Below are positions 26,086-35,815 of a stretch of DNA of 64,000 nt, piece after piece (within the stretch, counting starts at the first letter, position 1; each line of letters begins with the position of its first letter). Origin of the DNA: Nocardia sp. CC227C (GTDB taxonomy: Bacteria; Actinomycetota; Actinomycetes; Mycobacteriales; Mycobacteriaceae); the NCBI RefSeq assembly GCF_030767025.1, contig NZ_JASITE010000006.1:248001-312000 (forward strand), given 5' to 3'. The translations under genes and the position numbers were made by a program. Below the pieces are notes generated by a model. The model did not search any database and had not been told where the DNA came from. It worked only from the letters and a program-made list of their open reading frames with translations.

Positions 26086-26493
26086 GTGGCAATCGACAAC
26101 ACAGAATGGGCCATGACCAGCGATATCACCCCGGAGTACGCGTTCCGTGTACCCGAGGGTGGTGCGCGGGCGTGGCGCCTGAGCTGGTTGCCCGAACACC
26201 GGCTCACCCGGGAGCAGGCCCGGGCGGGGATGGAATTGGACGAGCTGCTGTCGGATCCGGAGGTGGTGTACGACGGGGGAGCGCACGGTCGTGCCGCTCG
26301 ACTGGCCGACAGCGTGGGCGTCCTCGTCGAACAGGCGGTGCTCACCCTCGCGTGCCGGATGGCCGAGCGCCTCACCGCCGCCCCGGATGAACCGCCCGCA
26401 CCGCCACCCGGACGACCGGAACCGGTGCTGTCCGGATGGGCCCGGCGACATCCGGCGGTGACGGGAGCGCGCGCACGCCACCGCTGGATGTGA
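26086..26493 (+). CDS. Small protein, third member of the paralogue array
   Basis: 135 residues, MAIDNTEWAMTSDITPEYAF, then RAWRLSWLPEHRLTREQARA and a helical region, ending in a Pro-rich tail (PPAPPPGRPEP). It parallels the 97-residue protein at 25482 over ~70 residues. A GGAGG site precedes the ATG. No known domain. Similar small proteins occur in multiple copies in actinomycetes; their role is unknown. Confidence 0.6.
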   Translation: MAIDNTEWAMTSDITPEYAFRVPEGGARAWRLSWLPEHRLTREQARAGMELDELLSDPEVVYDGGAHGRAARLADSVGVLVEQAVLTLACRMAERLTAAPDEPPAPPPGRPEPVLSGWARRHPAVTGARARHRWM

Positions 26494-26576
26494 TCGCACG
26501 CGGTGCGTATTCGCATCGCGTGCCACGACAGGTGTCGCCACGCGAAGGCCGCCCCGGTCGGTGCGCGAGGTAGCTT

Positions 26577-27671
26577 TCAGGCGTTGCGCGCGCGGTGCCC
26601 CGCGCCGACCGCCTGGCTCAGGTTCGAATAGCCGTGGGCGCGCAGCCTGTCCGCGAGGCCGCGGTGGATGCGGCGCGCCCAGAACGGGCCGCCGTAGATG
26701 AAGCCGGTGTAGCCCTGGAGCAGGCTCGCTCCGGCGAGCACCCGCTCCCACGCCTGGTCGGCGGTTTCGATGCCGCCGACCGAGATGAGGACCAGCTGGT
26801 CGCCGACGCGGGCGTAGAGGCGGCGCAGCACCTCGAGGGAGCGGTCGGCGACCGGAGGGCCGGAGAGCCCGCCCGCCCCCAGGGGTTCCACCTCGGCGGC
26901 GGGGGTGCGCAGGCCGTCGCGGCGGATGGTGGTGTTGGTGGCCACGATCCCGGCCAGGCCGAGTTCCACGGCGAGGTCGGCGACCGCGTCGATATCGTCG
27001 TCGGACAGATCGGGGGCGATCTTGACCAGCACCGGCACCTCGACGCTGTCGAGGACCGCGCGCAGCAGCGGGCGCAGCGATTCCACCGCCTGCAGATCGC
27101 GCAGGCCGGGGGTGTTGGGGGAGCTGACGTTCACCACCACGAAGTCGGCGAGCGGGCCGAGCAGTTTCGCGCTGACGGCGTAGTCGGCGTCGGCGTCGGC
27201 GGCCTCCACCACCTTGGTCTTGCCGATGTTCGCGCCGATCGGCACCCCGCCGGTGCGCCGGTGCGCCAGGTTGTCGGCGGCCGCGGCCGCCCCGTGGTTG
27301 TTGAAGCCCATGCGGTTGATGAGAGCCCGGTCGGCGGGCAGCCGGAACAAGCGCGGTGCGGGATTGCCCGGCTGCGCCTGTGCGGTCACCGTGCCGATCT
27401 CGGCGTACCCGAAGCCGATCGGTCCCCAGGTGTCGACACCGTCGGCGTTCTTGTCGAAACCCGCGGCCAGACCCAGCGGCGACGGGAAGTCGACGCCGAA
27501 GGCGGTGGTGCGCAGGATCGGATCGTCGACGACGAGCAGTTTCGACACCGCCCAGCGGGTGGGCGCGAATCGGGTGGCGATGCGCATGGCCCCGAACGCG
27601 AGGTGGTGGATGCGTTCCGGCGGGAGCAGGAACATCATCTTGAGCAGCAGCGAGTACAGAAAGGCCCCCAT
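26577..27671 (-). CDS. pyrD: Dihydroorotate dehydrogenase (quinone), class 2
   Basis: 364 residues. It oxidises dihydroorotate to orotate in pyrimidine synthesis, passing electrons to menaquinone at the membrane. The N-terminal membrane-associating helix ([20 protein letters not shown]) marks class 2. The FMN site is seen in [16 protein letters not shown] and [13 protein letters not shown], and the catalytic Ser lies in [17 protein letters not shown]. The ATG at 27671 is 2 bp after the DUF5703 stop, and the upstream lipoprotein overlaps DUF5703, so the three genes form an operon. Confidence 0.95.
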   Translation of the reverse strand: MGAFLYSLLLKMMFLLPPERIHHLAFGAMRIATRFAPTRWAVSKLLVVDDPILRTTAFGVDFPSPLGLAAGFDKNADGVDTWGPIGFGYAEIGTVTAQAQPGNPAPRLFRLPADRALINRMGFNNHGAAAAADNLAHRRTGGVPIGANIGKTKVVEAADADADYAVSAKLLGPLADFVVVNVSSPNTPGLRDLQAVESLRPLLRAVLDSVEVPVLVKIAPDLSDDDIDAVADLAVELGLAGIVATNTTIRRDGLRTPAAEVEPLGAGGLSGPPVADRSLEVLRRLYARVGDQLVLISVGGIETADQAWERVLAGASLLQGYTGFIYGGPFWARRIHRGLADRLRAHGYSNLSQAVGAGHRARNA

Positions 27672-27673
27672 GG

Positions 27674-27934
27674 TCACATCGCCGCCTCGGGGGCGGCCGT
27701 GGATAGAGCGGTTTTGCGGCGGCGCAGCAGGACGCGGCGGCTGCCGTCGGTGTAGGCGCGCACGCGCGACAGTTCCCACCCCCCGAATTCGGCCTGGATG
27801 GCCAGCCGCATGGAGGCGGTGACCCGGGTCACGTCGGGTGGCAGTCGCAACGGTATGTATTCGTACTCGTCGCTGGTGTCCTCCCAGCCCGCCGGAAGTG
27901 AGCGCTGGCGCGCCGATCGTGAGGCCCCGGCCAT
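27674..27934 (-). CDS. DUF5703-family protein
   Basis: 86 residues with [20 protein letters not shown], then a basic segment ([11 protein letters not shown]). This is the small actinobacterial DUF5703 family found next to pyrD. The ATG at 27934 overlaps the stop of the upstream lipoprotein by one base (TGATG); GTG 27937 is an alternative. Function unknown. Confidence 0.8.
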   Translation of the reverse strand: MAGASRSARQRSLPAGWEDTSDEYEYIPLRLPPDVTRVTASMRLAIQAEFGGWELSRVRAYTDGSRRVLLRRRKTALSTAAPEAAM

Positions 27935-28947
27935 CACTGCCCCTTTCGCTGATCCGCGGCGATCCGCTGCAGACCGTCACCGGTCCCGGACCCCACGAAC
28001 ATGTCGCCGCTACGGCTGTCGATGGTCACCGTGTCGGGCTGGCGCACCGTCGGGTAGCGCCCCACCTCTTCCGGTATACCCGTCGACAAGTCGTAGCCGA
28101 CGACCTCGTTTGTCGCTGTCAGCGTCACCCACACGGTCTCGGACCGCTGATCGTAGGCGAGTGCGTAGGGCGAAGAGCCTACCGGGAACCGCTGGCGCAG
28201 CACGAGCGGATCGACGGTGTAGACCAGCAGCTCACCGCCCGCGGTGTCGGTGACGAGAAGGCGACCGAAATGGTCGCCGATCATGGCGCCGGCACCGTCG
28301 CCGGTGCGCAGCATCAACCCGGGACGGTCCTCGTCCAGGTCGAGTTCGGTGACGAGGGTCTGGCGGCGGTCCAGCGCCGCCACCTCCTCGCCCACGGTCA
28401 CCACCGTGTCGGCGGAGACCAGGCCCCGCACGGTGCGGGTGAGCGCGCCCGCGGCGTCGAGGATCAGGACGCGACCGTCGGCGAGGCCGACCGCCAGGCC
28501 GCCGTCGGGGCGCGGTGCGGCGGTGCGGGCGTCGCCGTCGACCGGAAGCTCGGTGACCGTGCCGGTGGCGGCCCGCACGCGCACCACCCGATCCGGGGCG
28601 GGGGCGAGGATCTCACCGGGCGCGCCGAGCGCGAGCGACGCCGCGGCGGCGGGCAGCGCGACGGTGCGTTCCGCGCCGGGGGAGACGCCACGGTCGATGA
28701 GCCGCAACGCTTTTCCGTCCTCGGTGAGCACGGCGAGCACACCGGTCTCCGGTTCGGCCAGCAGCGCCGCGACGGGCGCGCTCGGGCTCACCTCACCGGT
28801 GGGGTCGGCGGCGGCGGGTGCGCTGGCGGGGGCGGCCGGTTCGCGGGTCGGCTTGTCGGAGGCGTCGCCTCCGGACGAGCAGCCCGCGAGCAGGGTTACC
28901 GCCGCCGCGCCCGCGAGGGTGTACCGGATCCAGCCGCGACGGCGCAT
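27934..28947 (-). CDS. Beta-propeller (YncE-like) lipoprotein
   Basis: 337 residues from ATG 28947 with AGGAG upstream. A twin-Arg-like basic start ([10 protein letters not shown]) and lipobox LLAGC place it on the outer membrane face. A low-complexity Ala/Pro linker (residues ~25-55) follows. The remainder repeats short beta-strand units ([38 protein letters not shown]), which looks like a YncE-type seven-bladed propeller. Such proteins probably bind partners. It is the first gene of the pyrD operon. Confidence 0.78.
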   Translation of the reverse strand: MRRRGWIRYTLAGAAAVTLLAGCSSGGDASDKPTREPAAPASAPAAADPTGEVSPSAPVAALLAEPETGVLAVLTEDGKALRLIDRGVSPGAERTVALPAAAASLALGAPGEILAPAPDRVVRVRAATGTVTELPVDGDARTAAPRPDGGLAVGLADGRVLILDAAGALTRTVRGLVSADTVVTVGEEVAALDRRQTLVTELDLDEDRPGLMLRTGDGAGAMIGDHFGRLLVTDTAGGELLVYTVDPLVLRQRFPVGSSPYALAYDQRSETVWVTLTATNEVVGYDLSTGIPEEVGRYPTVRQPDTVTIDSRSGDMFVGSGTGDGLQRIAADQRKGQ

Positions 28948-29107
28948 GCACCGAACTCCTTTGTCCTCCGACGAACCCATGCGTTCCTCTTCATCTGACC
29001 ATGATGCGCTGCCGCGCCCACCGGGCGGGGGTGTTCGCGGCGGCGAGCCGTCGGCGGCAAAGGTTACGGTGGAAGTGAACACCGAGCAGCATCAGGGAGA
29101 GCGGTTG

Positions 29108-29461
29108 GTGACAGACCACACATCCGGATTCGCCGTGGACGATGTGACCGTAGGTCGCTACGCACACGGGTTCGGCGTCACCGGGGACGGCCGGACCTTC
29201 GCCTTCCGCACGGTCCGTTCCGTGCTCGTGCTGGAGATCTACCGCGAGGATCTCGACACCGACGTCCCCGATACCTCCGATGTGGTCGCGGTCGCGCAGG
29301 CCACCGTCGCCGACATCGATCTCGACGACGAGCGCAGCGTGGTGGCGCTGGTCCGCGATCTGGTCCCGCAGGCCACGCCGGTGGCGGCCGCGCAGCCGCG
29401 CGAAACCACCACGGTACGAGCATTATTGGGGCGTTTGAGCAATGTCATCGACGGAATATGA
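29108..29461 (+). CDS. Conserved hypothetical protein
   Basis: 117 residues from GTG 29108 (TTG 29105 also possible) with GGGAGAG upstream. It is acidic, MTDHTSGFAVDDVTVGRYAH, then TFAFRTVRSVLVLEIYRED. Beta-rich, no signal peptide or recognised domain. It is divergent from the propeller lipoprotein, and two more envelope genes follow on the same strand. Confidence 0.6.
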   Translation: MTDHTSGFAVDDVTVGRYAHGFGVTGDGRTFAFRTVRSVLVLEIYREDLDTDVPDTSDVVAVAQATVADIDLDDERSVVALVRDLVPQATPVAAAQPRETTTVRALLGRLSNVIDGI

Positions 29462-29535
29462 CCTGCCGACCGGTCGGTCCCGCTCGCGCATGATTGACTA
29501 GGGGCAAGCAACATCAGTTCGACGCGAGGAAGTTG

Positions 29536-30072
29536 ATGGCACTTCGACGTTCGGCAGCCACCGCGCTCACCGTCTCCGTGCTCGCCGCCGCGCTCGCGGC
29601 CTGCGGCGGGGGCGGTGACGACGAGTCGGTGTCGGCGGCCCGCTCCTCGGCGTACGCGGCGCAATCGTCGAGTGCGGCGGCCGCGGCCAGCAGCAGCGCC
29701 GCCGTGCGGGCGGCCATTCCGACCGCGGCCGAGCTCGACGCGCAGATCAAGTCCGCGCTGGACCCCAACCTGCCGGATTCCGAGCGCACCGCCCTCATCG
29801 AGGACGGTGAGGCCTTCCGGGACGCGATTCCCGATATGTACAGGGCGCTGCAGGACAACCCGCGGGCGATCTACGGCGTGCGGGATCCGGTGTTCGACAA
29901 CCGCGACGGCACGCTGACCGCCACCCTGAGCCTGGACAAGGACGGCACCGGCTCGAATGTGCGCACCACCGTGGTGCATTTCGTGCACGACGACGGCCGC
30001 TGGAAGATCTCGCGCACCGATCTGTGCGGCATTCTGCGGTCGGCCGATTACACCACCGCGGCCTGCGGCTGA
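29536..30072 (+). CDS. Secreted lipoprotein, low-MW antigen MTB12-like
   Basis: 178 residues. Lipoprotein signal with AALAACGGGG (Cys near residue 23), then an Ala/Ser-rich linker, then a compact domain PTAAELDAQIKSALDPNLPD and WKISRTDLCGILRS. The domain resembles the mycobacterial MTB12/low-molecular-weight antigen family. A GAGGAAG site precedes the ATG. Three bases separate it from the MmpL gene, so a shared transcript and possibly an accessory role in transport are likely. Confidence 0.72.
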   Translation: MALRRSAATALTVSVLAAALAACGGGGDDESVSAARSSAYAAQSSSAAAAASSSAAVRAAIPTAAELDAQIKSALDPNLPDSERTALIEDGEAFRDAIPDMYRALQDNPRAIYGVRDPVFDNRDGTLTATLSLDKDGTGSNVRTTVVHFVHDDGRWKISRTDLCGILRSADYTTAACG

Positions 30073-30075
30073 CCC

Positions 30076-32178
30076 GTGATCGAGACCGGTTCCCTGCGGT
30101 GGGGGCGCATGATCCACCGCAACCGGTACCTGGTGTTCGCCGTGTTCGCGCTCGCCGTGCTGGCGTCGGGATTCTACGGGCGGGATCTGGGTGACCACCT
30201 GTCGCAGGAGGGCTGGTTCGACGAATCCAGCGAGTCGGTGGCGGCGGCGAAACTGGCCGACAGCACCTTCGGGCGCGACACCGATTCGGATCTGATCGTG
30301 CTCTACACCGCACCCGCGGGACGGACGGTGGACGATCCGGCGGTCCGCACGGCCGTGGCGGATGATCTGGAGCGGCTGCGCGAGCGGTACCCGGACCGGA
30401 TTCTCAAGATCGACTCGTATTGGGACGGCTCGCTCATGGGGCGGTTCGCCGACGAGTCGCGCACGCACGCCTTCGCCTCCATCGGGCTGCGCGGCGACGG
30501 CGGCACCGAGACGGTGGACAACTACCTGGCGATCAAGGACGAGTTCGGGGCCGGGGCGGCCGGTGCCGGGCCGGGCGGCACCACCGTGCAATTGGCCGGG
30601 CTGCAACCGGTGGTCGAGGGCATCAATACCGGCATGCAGCGCGATATCCACCGGGCCGAGCTCATTGCCCTGCCGATCGTGGCCATCCTGCTGTATTTCG
30701 TCTTCGGCGGTGTCATCGGCGCACTGCTGCCGGTGCTCATCGGCGGGATGACGATTCTGGGCAGCCAGGGCATCATGCGGATGCTCACCGACCACATCGA
30801 GGTCAACGTCTTCGCCAGTGCCGTGGTGACCCTGGTGAGCCTGGGTCTGGCCATCGACTACGGGCTGTTCGCGGTGACCCGGTTCCGGGAGGAGCTGGCG
30901 GCCGGACGCGGCGTGGAGGAGGCCACCGCGCGCACCGTGGCCACGGCCGGTCGCACGGTGCTGTTCTCGGCGGCCATCATCGCGGTGAGCCTGGGCGCGC
31001 TGTTCATCTACCCGAACGGGGTGCTGCGCTCGGTGCCGCTGGGCGGTATCAGTTCGGTGCTGCTGGCGGCCGTGCTGTCGGTGACGGCGCTGCCCGCGGT
31101 GCTCAGCATCGTCGGCGAGCGCATCGACCTGTGGGGCTGGCGTCGGTTCGCGAGCATCCGCACCGCCGAGCAGATCGACGCCGGGTTCTTCTCGCGGCTG
31201 GCGGTATTCGCCATGCGGCGGCCGTGGCTGGTGATCGTGCCGGTGGTGCTGATGCTGCTGGCGCTGATCCTGCCGTTCCGCCACATCGAGTTCGGCGGGC
31301 TCAGCGAACGCTATCTGGCGGCGGACAATCCGGCTCGGGTGGCGCAGCAGGAATTCGACGAGCGGTTTCCCGGCTTCCGCACCGAACCGCTGAAACTGGT
31401 TGTGGTGGACGCGGATCCGCAGCAGCTCTCGGATATCCGGTACGAGGCCAACCAGCGCACGGCGGGACTGATGACCGGGCCGTTCGATCCGTTCGCGCCG
31501 ACCGAGGACGGGGTGACCGTGCTGGGGTCCGGGCTGATCGACAAGAGCGACGCCGACGCCGCCATCGCGGCCCTGCGCGGCATTCCCGATCCGCCCGGGG
31601 CGCGGGTGATGGTCGCCGGCGTTCCGGCTCTGGAGCGCGACAGCATCCACGGCCTCATCGAAGGGCTGCCGCTGCTGGCCCTGATCCTGGTCGGTGCGGC
31701 CGTCGCGCTCATGTACGCGGCCTTCCGCTCCCTGGTGCTGGCGGTGAAGGCGGTGGTGATGAGCGCCCTCAGCCTCGGCTCGACGCTGGGCATCCTGACC
31801 TGGATATTCGTGGAGGGCCACGGTGCGGAACTGTTCGACTTCACCCCCGGCCCGCTCATGTTCGCGGTCCTGGTGCTGATCGTGACCGTGCTGTTCGGCC
31901 TGTCCACCGACTACGAGGTGTTCCTGCAATCGCGGATGGCGGAGGCGCGCGCCGACGGCGCGCCGCCCGCCGAGGCCATCCGCTACGGCATCGCACACAC
32001 CGGCGGCGTGATCACCTCGGCCGCCGCGATCCTCATCGTGGTGACGGGAGCCTTCGGCTTCTCCGATCTGGTCCTGATGAAGTACATCGCCTACGGCATG
32101 ATCGCGGCGCTGCTGCTGGACGCCACCGTGATTCGCATGCTGTTGACCCCGGCGGTGCTGAAACTGGTGTGGCGGTAG
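30076..32178 (+). CDS. MMPL-family RND transporter
   Basis: 700 residues from GTG 30076. It has two repeated halves, each with one helix, a large extracytoplasmic loop and a helical bundle, as in MmpL/RND exporters that move lipids or siderophores with proton motive force. SLGLAIDYGLFAVTRFREEL carries the conserved Asp-Tyr of TM4, and VLFGLSTDYEVFLQSRMAEA the one of TM10; both belong to the proton relay. It is short compared with mycobacterial MmpLs (~950), closer to the MmpL11/YdfJ type. Cotranscribed with the lipoprotein 3 bp upstream. Confidence 0.92.
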   Translation: MIETGSLRWGRMIHRNRYLVFAVFALAVLASGFYGRDLGDHLSQEGWFDESSESVAAAKLADSTFGRDTDSDLIVLYTAPAGRTVDDPAVRTAVADDLERLRERYPDRILKIDSYWDGSLMGRFADESRTHAFASIGLRGDGGTETVDNYLAIKDEFGAGAAGAGPGGTTVQLAGLQPVVEGINTGMQRDIHRAELIALPIVAILLYFVFGGVIGALLPVLIGGMTILGSQGIMRMLTDHIEVNVFASAVVTLVSLGLAIDYGLFAVTRFREELAAGRGVEEATARTVATAGRTVLFSAAIIAVSLGALFIYPNGVLRSVPLGGISSVLLAAVLSVTALPAVLSIVGERIDLWGWRRFASIRTAEQIDAGFFSRLAVFAMRRPWLVIVPVVLMLLALILPFRHIEFGGLSERYLAADNPARVAQQEFDERFPGFRTEPLKLVVVDADPQQLSDIRYEANQRTAGLMTGPFDPFAPTEDGVTVLGSGLIDKSDADAAIAALRGIPDPPGARVMVAGVPALERDSIHGLIEGLPLLALILVGAAVALMYAAFRSLVLAVKAVVMSALSLGSTLGILTWIFVEGHGAELFDFTPGPLMFAVLVLIVTVLFGLSTDYEVFLQSRMAEARADGAPPAEAIRYGIAHTGGVITSAAAILIVVTGAFGFSDLVLMKYIAYGMIAALLLDATVIRMLLTPAVLKLVWR

Positions 32179-32321
32179 GTCTGACCGTTGCGGCCGGGTA
32201 CGTAGGGCTCGCTCGATGCAGCCGGGTGTCGTAGCGCCACTGCCGGTGGCTGTCGGTATCCAGCCGCGGTGGTGGTCACGGCACCGGGGCCGACGTGGTC
32301 TTCGGCACCGGTTGCGCGGCG

Positions 32322-33167
32322 CTAGCCACGCACCGGCAGCACCAGTTGCGCTCCGGTGACCGGGTGGTCGAGCACCTCGACCGGATGCCGGTAGACGCGG
32401 GTGAGCAGGTCGGTGGTGAGCACCGCTCGGGGTGGGCCGTCGGCGGCGATGCGCCCGGCGTCCAGCACGGCCACCCGGTCGGCGTAGGCGGCGGCCACAC
32501 CCAGATCGTGGACCACGACCACCACGGCCGCACCCGCGGCCGCGCGGTCGCGGGCCAGGGCCAGGATCTGTTCCTGATGGCCCAGGTCCAGGGCGGCGGT
32601 GGGTTCGTCGAGCAGCAGGGTGGGGGTGTCCTGGGCGAGGACGCGGGCCAGGGCCACCCGGGCGCGTTCACCGCCGGAGAGGGCCGGGAAGGTGCGGGCC
32701 GCCAGCTGGGTGACGTCGGTGGCGCGCATGGCGGCGGCGATGAACTCGTCGTCGCGGTGCTGGCGTTCGGTGCGCACCCAGGGCGCACGGCCCATGGCGA
32801 CCACCTCGCGGGCGGTGAACGGGAAACCGACGGTGTGCGACTGCGGCAGTACGGCGCGGCGGCGGGCCATGTCGAGGGGGGCCCAGTCGCGCAGCGGGCG
32901 GCCGTCGAGTTCGACGGTGCCCGCGATCGGGTCGAGTTCACCGGTGAGCGCGGCGAGCAGGGTGGACTTGCCCGCGCCGTTCGGACCGACCAGCGCCACG
33001 ATCTCCCCGGCGCGCACCTCGAAGTCGATCCCGTCGAGCACCCGGCGGCCCTTGCCGCGCTCGACCACCAGGCCGCGCGCGCTCATGGTGACCGCGCCGA
33101 ACTCGGGCGGCTGCGGCAGCGCGGGCGATCGTCCGAAAACCGTTGCGAAACCCAGCTTTCCACTCAT
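32322..33167 (-). CDS. Haemin ABC transporter ATP-binding protein (HmuV-like)
   Basis: 281 residues. Complete ABC ATPase: Walker A GPNGAGKST, signature LSGGERARVALARVL, Walker B TLLLDEPTAALD and the switch His in VVVVHDLG. It fits the FecE/HmuV subfamily that powers haem or ferric-siderophore uptake. ATG 33167 has GGAAGG upstream; an inner Met at 33086 is possible because residues 1-28 are not conserved in the family. It is the last gene of the three-gene operon. Confidence 0.9.
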   Translation of the reverse strand: MSGKLGFATVFGRSPALPQPPEFGAVTMSARGLVVERGKGRRVLDGIDFEVRAGEIVALVGPNGAGKSTLLAALTGELDPIAGTVELDGRPLRDWAPLDMARRRAVLPQSHTVGFPFTAREVVAMGRAPWVRTERQHRDDEFIAAAMRATDVTQLAARTFPALSGGERARVALARVLAQDTPTLLLDEPTAALDLGHQEQILALARDRAAAGAAVVVVVHDLGVAAAYADRVAVLDAGRIAADGPPRAVLTTDLLTRVYRHPVEVLDHPVTGAQLVLPVRG

Positions 33168-33282
33168 GACGCCGCCTTCCGGGCCGGCGCGGGACGGGTG
33201 ACCCGCCCGGCTCCCGCCACCGCCCGCCACCGGCCGTCGGCCGGTCGGCTCCCCGCGCGTGCGCGCTGCCGCCCCCGCGCGC

Positions 33283-34767
33283 TCATGCCCAGCCTCCCGA
33301 ACGCGCGCGGGTGCGGCGCAGCAGCCAGAAGAAGAACGGGCCACCCACCAGGGAGGTGAGCATGCCGAGGGGCAGGTCGGCATTCTGCACCAGCGAGCGC
33401 GCCCCGATATCGGCGGCCAGCAGCACCACCGCGCCCAGCACCGCCGACAGCGGAATGAGCACCCGGTGCGCGGGCCCGACCAGCATGCGCACCAGATGCG
33501 GCACGATGAGGCCGACGAACAGGATGATGCCGGTGAACGCCACCCCGGCGGTGGCCAGCACGGCCACCACGACGATCACATTGCGCCGCAGCCGTTCCAC
33601 GTCCACGCCCAGATGCCGGGCGGCCGACTCGCCCAGGGCGAGCAGGTCCAGTTTCGGGGCCATGAGCACGGCGGCCAGCACACCCACCGCGGTCAGCGAC
33701 GCCACCACCGCCACCGCCTGCCAGGTGGCCCCGTTGAGGCTGCCCAACTGCCAGAACACGATCTGGTCGCGCGCCGCCGGGGAGGCGGTGAACAGCAGGA
33801 ACGACAGCACGCCACCGGCGAAGGCGTTGATGGCCACCCCGGTGAGCACCAGCGTCACCACTTCGGTGCGGCCGTTGGAACGCGCCAGCACGTACACCAG
33901 CACCGTGGTCGCCAGCCCGGCCGCGAACGCACCGCCCGCCACCGACCAGGCGGCCGCGAACGCACCGCCCACCACGATGACCACGCCCGCGCCGACCGCG
34001 GCCCCCGCGGATACGCCGATCACGCCGGGTTCGGCCAGCGGATTGGCGAACACGCCCTGCAACAGCGCACCCGCGGTCGCCAGCGCGGCCCCGACCAGCG
34101 CGGCCAGCAGCACGCGCGGGAACCGCACCTCCCACAGCGTCACGTCCCCGGCGGGGTGGGAGGGCATCGGCCCCCAGTCGAGCCCGATGCGATGCAGGAC
34201 GCTGCCCGCCACCTCGGCCGGAGTGGTCGGCACCTGCCCGACGGCCGCCGAGACGACCGCGAGCACCACCATGAGCGCCAGCGCGCCCGCGAAGATCAGC
34301 GTGGTCCGCGACCAGCCGCGGCGGCCGGGTTCGGGATCGACGGCGGCGGCGGACACCTCGTGCGGCATCGCCGGGTCCGGGATCGACGCCGTCGCGGACC
34401 GATCCGGCGCTGCCGCGCCCGATCGCCCAAGCGCTGCCGCGTCCGTTCGCCCCGGTCCCGCCGCGCTCGAGCGACTCCGCGGCGTCGCGGCCGTCTCGGG
34501 CGTGACGATCCCGTGGTCGGCACCGGGCCGCCCTTGTTCCTCGGTCGCCGGATGATCATCGGCCGGGGACAGCGTGTCCGAACCGCGCTGCTCACGGGCA
34601 GCCTGGAATCCCGCAGCCAAACCCCGTTCGGGATCGCCAGAACTCCGTACGGGGTACGCAAAGTTCCGTTCAGGCTCTGGTGAACTCCGTTCGGGGTCCG
34701 ATTGCGCCGCGGGTTCGACCCCTGGCCGTCGGTCCCGATCGGCCGATCCTCCCGGTCGCTCGCTCAT
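33283..34767 (-). CDS. Haemin/iron ABC transporter permease (FecCD, HmuU-like) with long N-terminal extension
   Basis: 494 residues. From about residue 150 it is a standard FecCD permease of ~340 residues with about ten helices (RFPRVLLAALVGAALATAGA, FANPLAEPGVIGVSAGAAVG, FVGLIVPHLVRMLVG). The first ~148 residues are hydrophilic, Pro/Asp/Ser/Arg-rich and disordered-looking, made partly of degenerate repeats of an SDPER-like unit. That extension is unusual for this family. The ATG overlaps the end of the substrate-binding gene (ATGA), so the long start has coupling support. Confidence 0.88.
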   Translation of the reverse strand: MSERPGGSADRDRRPGVEPAAQSDPERSSPEPERNFAYPVRSSGDPERGLAAGFQAAREQRGSDTLSPADDHPATEEQGRPGADHGIVTPETAATPRSRSSAAGPGRTDAAALGRSGAAAPDRSATASIPDPAMPHEVSAAAVDPEPGRRGWSRTTLIFAGALALMVVLAVVSAAVGQVPTTPAEVAGSVLHRIGLDWGPMPSHPAGDVTLWEVRFPRVLLAALVGAALATAGALLQGVFANPLAEPGVIGVSAGAAVGAGVVIVVGGAFAAAWSVAGGAFAAGLATTVLVYVLARSNGRTEVVTLVLTGVAINAFAGGVLSFLLFTASPAARDQIVFWQLGSLNGATWQAVAVVASLTAVGVLAAVLMAPKLDLLALGESAARHLGVDVERLRRNVIVVVAVLATAGVAFTGIILFVGLIVPHLVRMLVGPAHRVLIPLSAVLGAVVLLAADIGARSLVQNADLPLGMLTSLVGGPFFFWLLRRTRARSGGWA

Positions 34768-35795
34768 GCCGCGTGGTCGCCGTAGACGGCCTCCGCGAGC
34801 GCCCCGAGCACGCGGCCGGTATTGGGGCCGAAGGACAGCAGCACCGCGTCGGCCATGTCGACCACGCGCCGGTCGCGGCCCGCCGGAGTCTGCGCGATGC
34901 CCGGGATCTTCTCCACGCCGTCGACGCCGCCGACGGAGTCGAGTCCGTCGCTCATGACGAGCAGCACGTCGGGGGCGGCGGCGATCATGGCCTCACTGGT
35001 GATGGGCAGGAATTCCTCGGTGATGCCGGAGGCGGTGCCCGCGTCCACGCCGCCGATGGCGGTGATGAGCGAATCCGCGCCCGAACCCGGTCCGGCGATC
35101 ATGGTGATGGCGGTGGAGCGCAGGTACAGGAAGGCGATGCGCGGCGGATCGTCCTGCGGCGGAACGGCTTCGCGGGCCGCGTCGATCTCGGCGCGGGTGC
35201 GTTCCCCGAGTGCCTCGCCCGCCTCCGGCACGCCGAGCGCGGCGGCCACCGCCTCGATCTGCGGGACCACACCGTCGAGGGTGCGGTGCGGGTCGAAGTA
35301 GACCACGGTGATGCCCAGCGCCCGCAACTGATCGCGGATGACCGGAGTGGCCGCGGTGGTGTCGGTGAGGAATACGGTGGGCCGCAATGCCGCGACGGCT
35401 TCCACGTTGAGAGTGCCCGCGCCGCCGCTCACGGTCGGCAGATCCCGCACCGCCGGGAAGGACGCGGAATTGGAGCGGCCCACCAGCTGCGAGCCGAGCC
35501 CGAGCGCCACCACGGTCTGCGCCAGCGTCCCGTACCGGTCGGCCGCGATGATGCGGCTGGTGTCGGTGACCGTGACCTCGCTGCCGTCGAAGGAGCGCAC
35601 CGTGGCGGGCAGCACCGGCGTGGGCTCCGGCCCGATCGGCACCGGATCGAGGTCGCCGACCACGGCGGTGGTGGGACCGGAGTTCCCCGTCTCGGGTGCG
35701 GCGCAGGCGGTGACGCCCGCGACCAGGCTCACGCCCAGCAGCACGAGCAGGAAGCGCCGGGCCGTCACCGTTCGAACACGCACGAGACTCCTCAT
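34764..35795 (-). CDS. Haemin ABC transporter substrate-binding lipoprotein (HmuT-like)
   Basis: About 343 residues. Signal peptide RFLLVLLGVSLVAGVTAC with a lipobox-like VTAC, then a periplasmic-binding-protein fold with the FepB/HmuT segment TLAQTVVALGLGSQLVGRSN and ITEEFLPITSEAMIAAAPDV. It captures haemin outside the membrane and delivers it to the permease. Two starts compete: ATG 35795, just downstream of an iron box, and ATG 35819, which overlaps the aldo/keto reductase stop (ATGA). The iron box between them favours a dedicated iron-regulated promoter and the shorter start. Confidence 0.88.
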   Translation of the reverse strand: MRSLVRVRTVTARRFLLVLLGVSLVAGVTACAAPETGNSGPTTAVVGDLDPVPIGPEPTPVLPATVRSFDGSEVTVTDTSRIIAADRYGTLAQTVVALGLGSQLVGRSNSASFPAVRDLPTVSGGAGTLNVEAVAALRPTVFLTDTTAATPVIRDQLRALGITVVYFDPHRTLDGVVPQIEAVAAALGVPEAGEALGERTRAEIDAAREAVPPQDDPPRIAFLYLRSTAITMIAGPGSGADSLITAIGGVDAGTASGITEEFLPITSEAMIAAAPDVLLVMSDGLDSVGGVDGVEKIPGIAQTPAGRDRRVVDMADAVLLSFGPNTGRVLGALAEAVYGDHAA

Positions 35796-35814
35796 GCAGG
35801 CAAGGCTAGCCTGG
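35796..35814. promoter_or_regulatory. IdeR/DtxR-type iron box upstream of the haemin uptake operon
   Basis: AGGCAAGGCTAGCCT (35798-35812) matches the central 15 bases of the mycobacterial IdeR consensus (AGGTTAGGCTAACCT) at 12 positions and contains the perfect palindrome AGGCTAGCCT. It lies directly before the likely substrate-binding protein start, where an iron-loaded repressor would block transcription. Confidence 0.55.
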
Positions 35815-35815
35815 C

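Noticed and set aside
29239..31998. A 919-codon reverse frame across the lipoprotein and MmpL genes
   Set aside because: His/Arg/Gln-rich shadow of the forward MmpL gene, without start site or motif.
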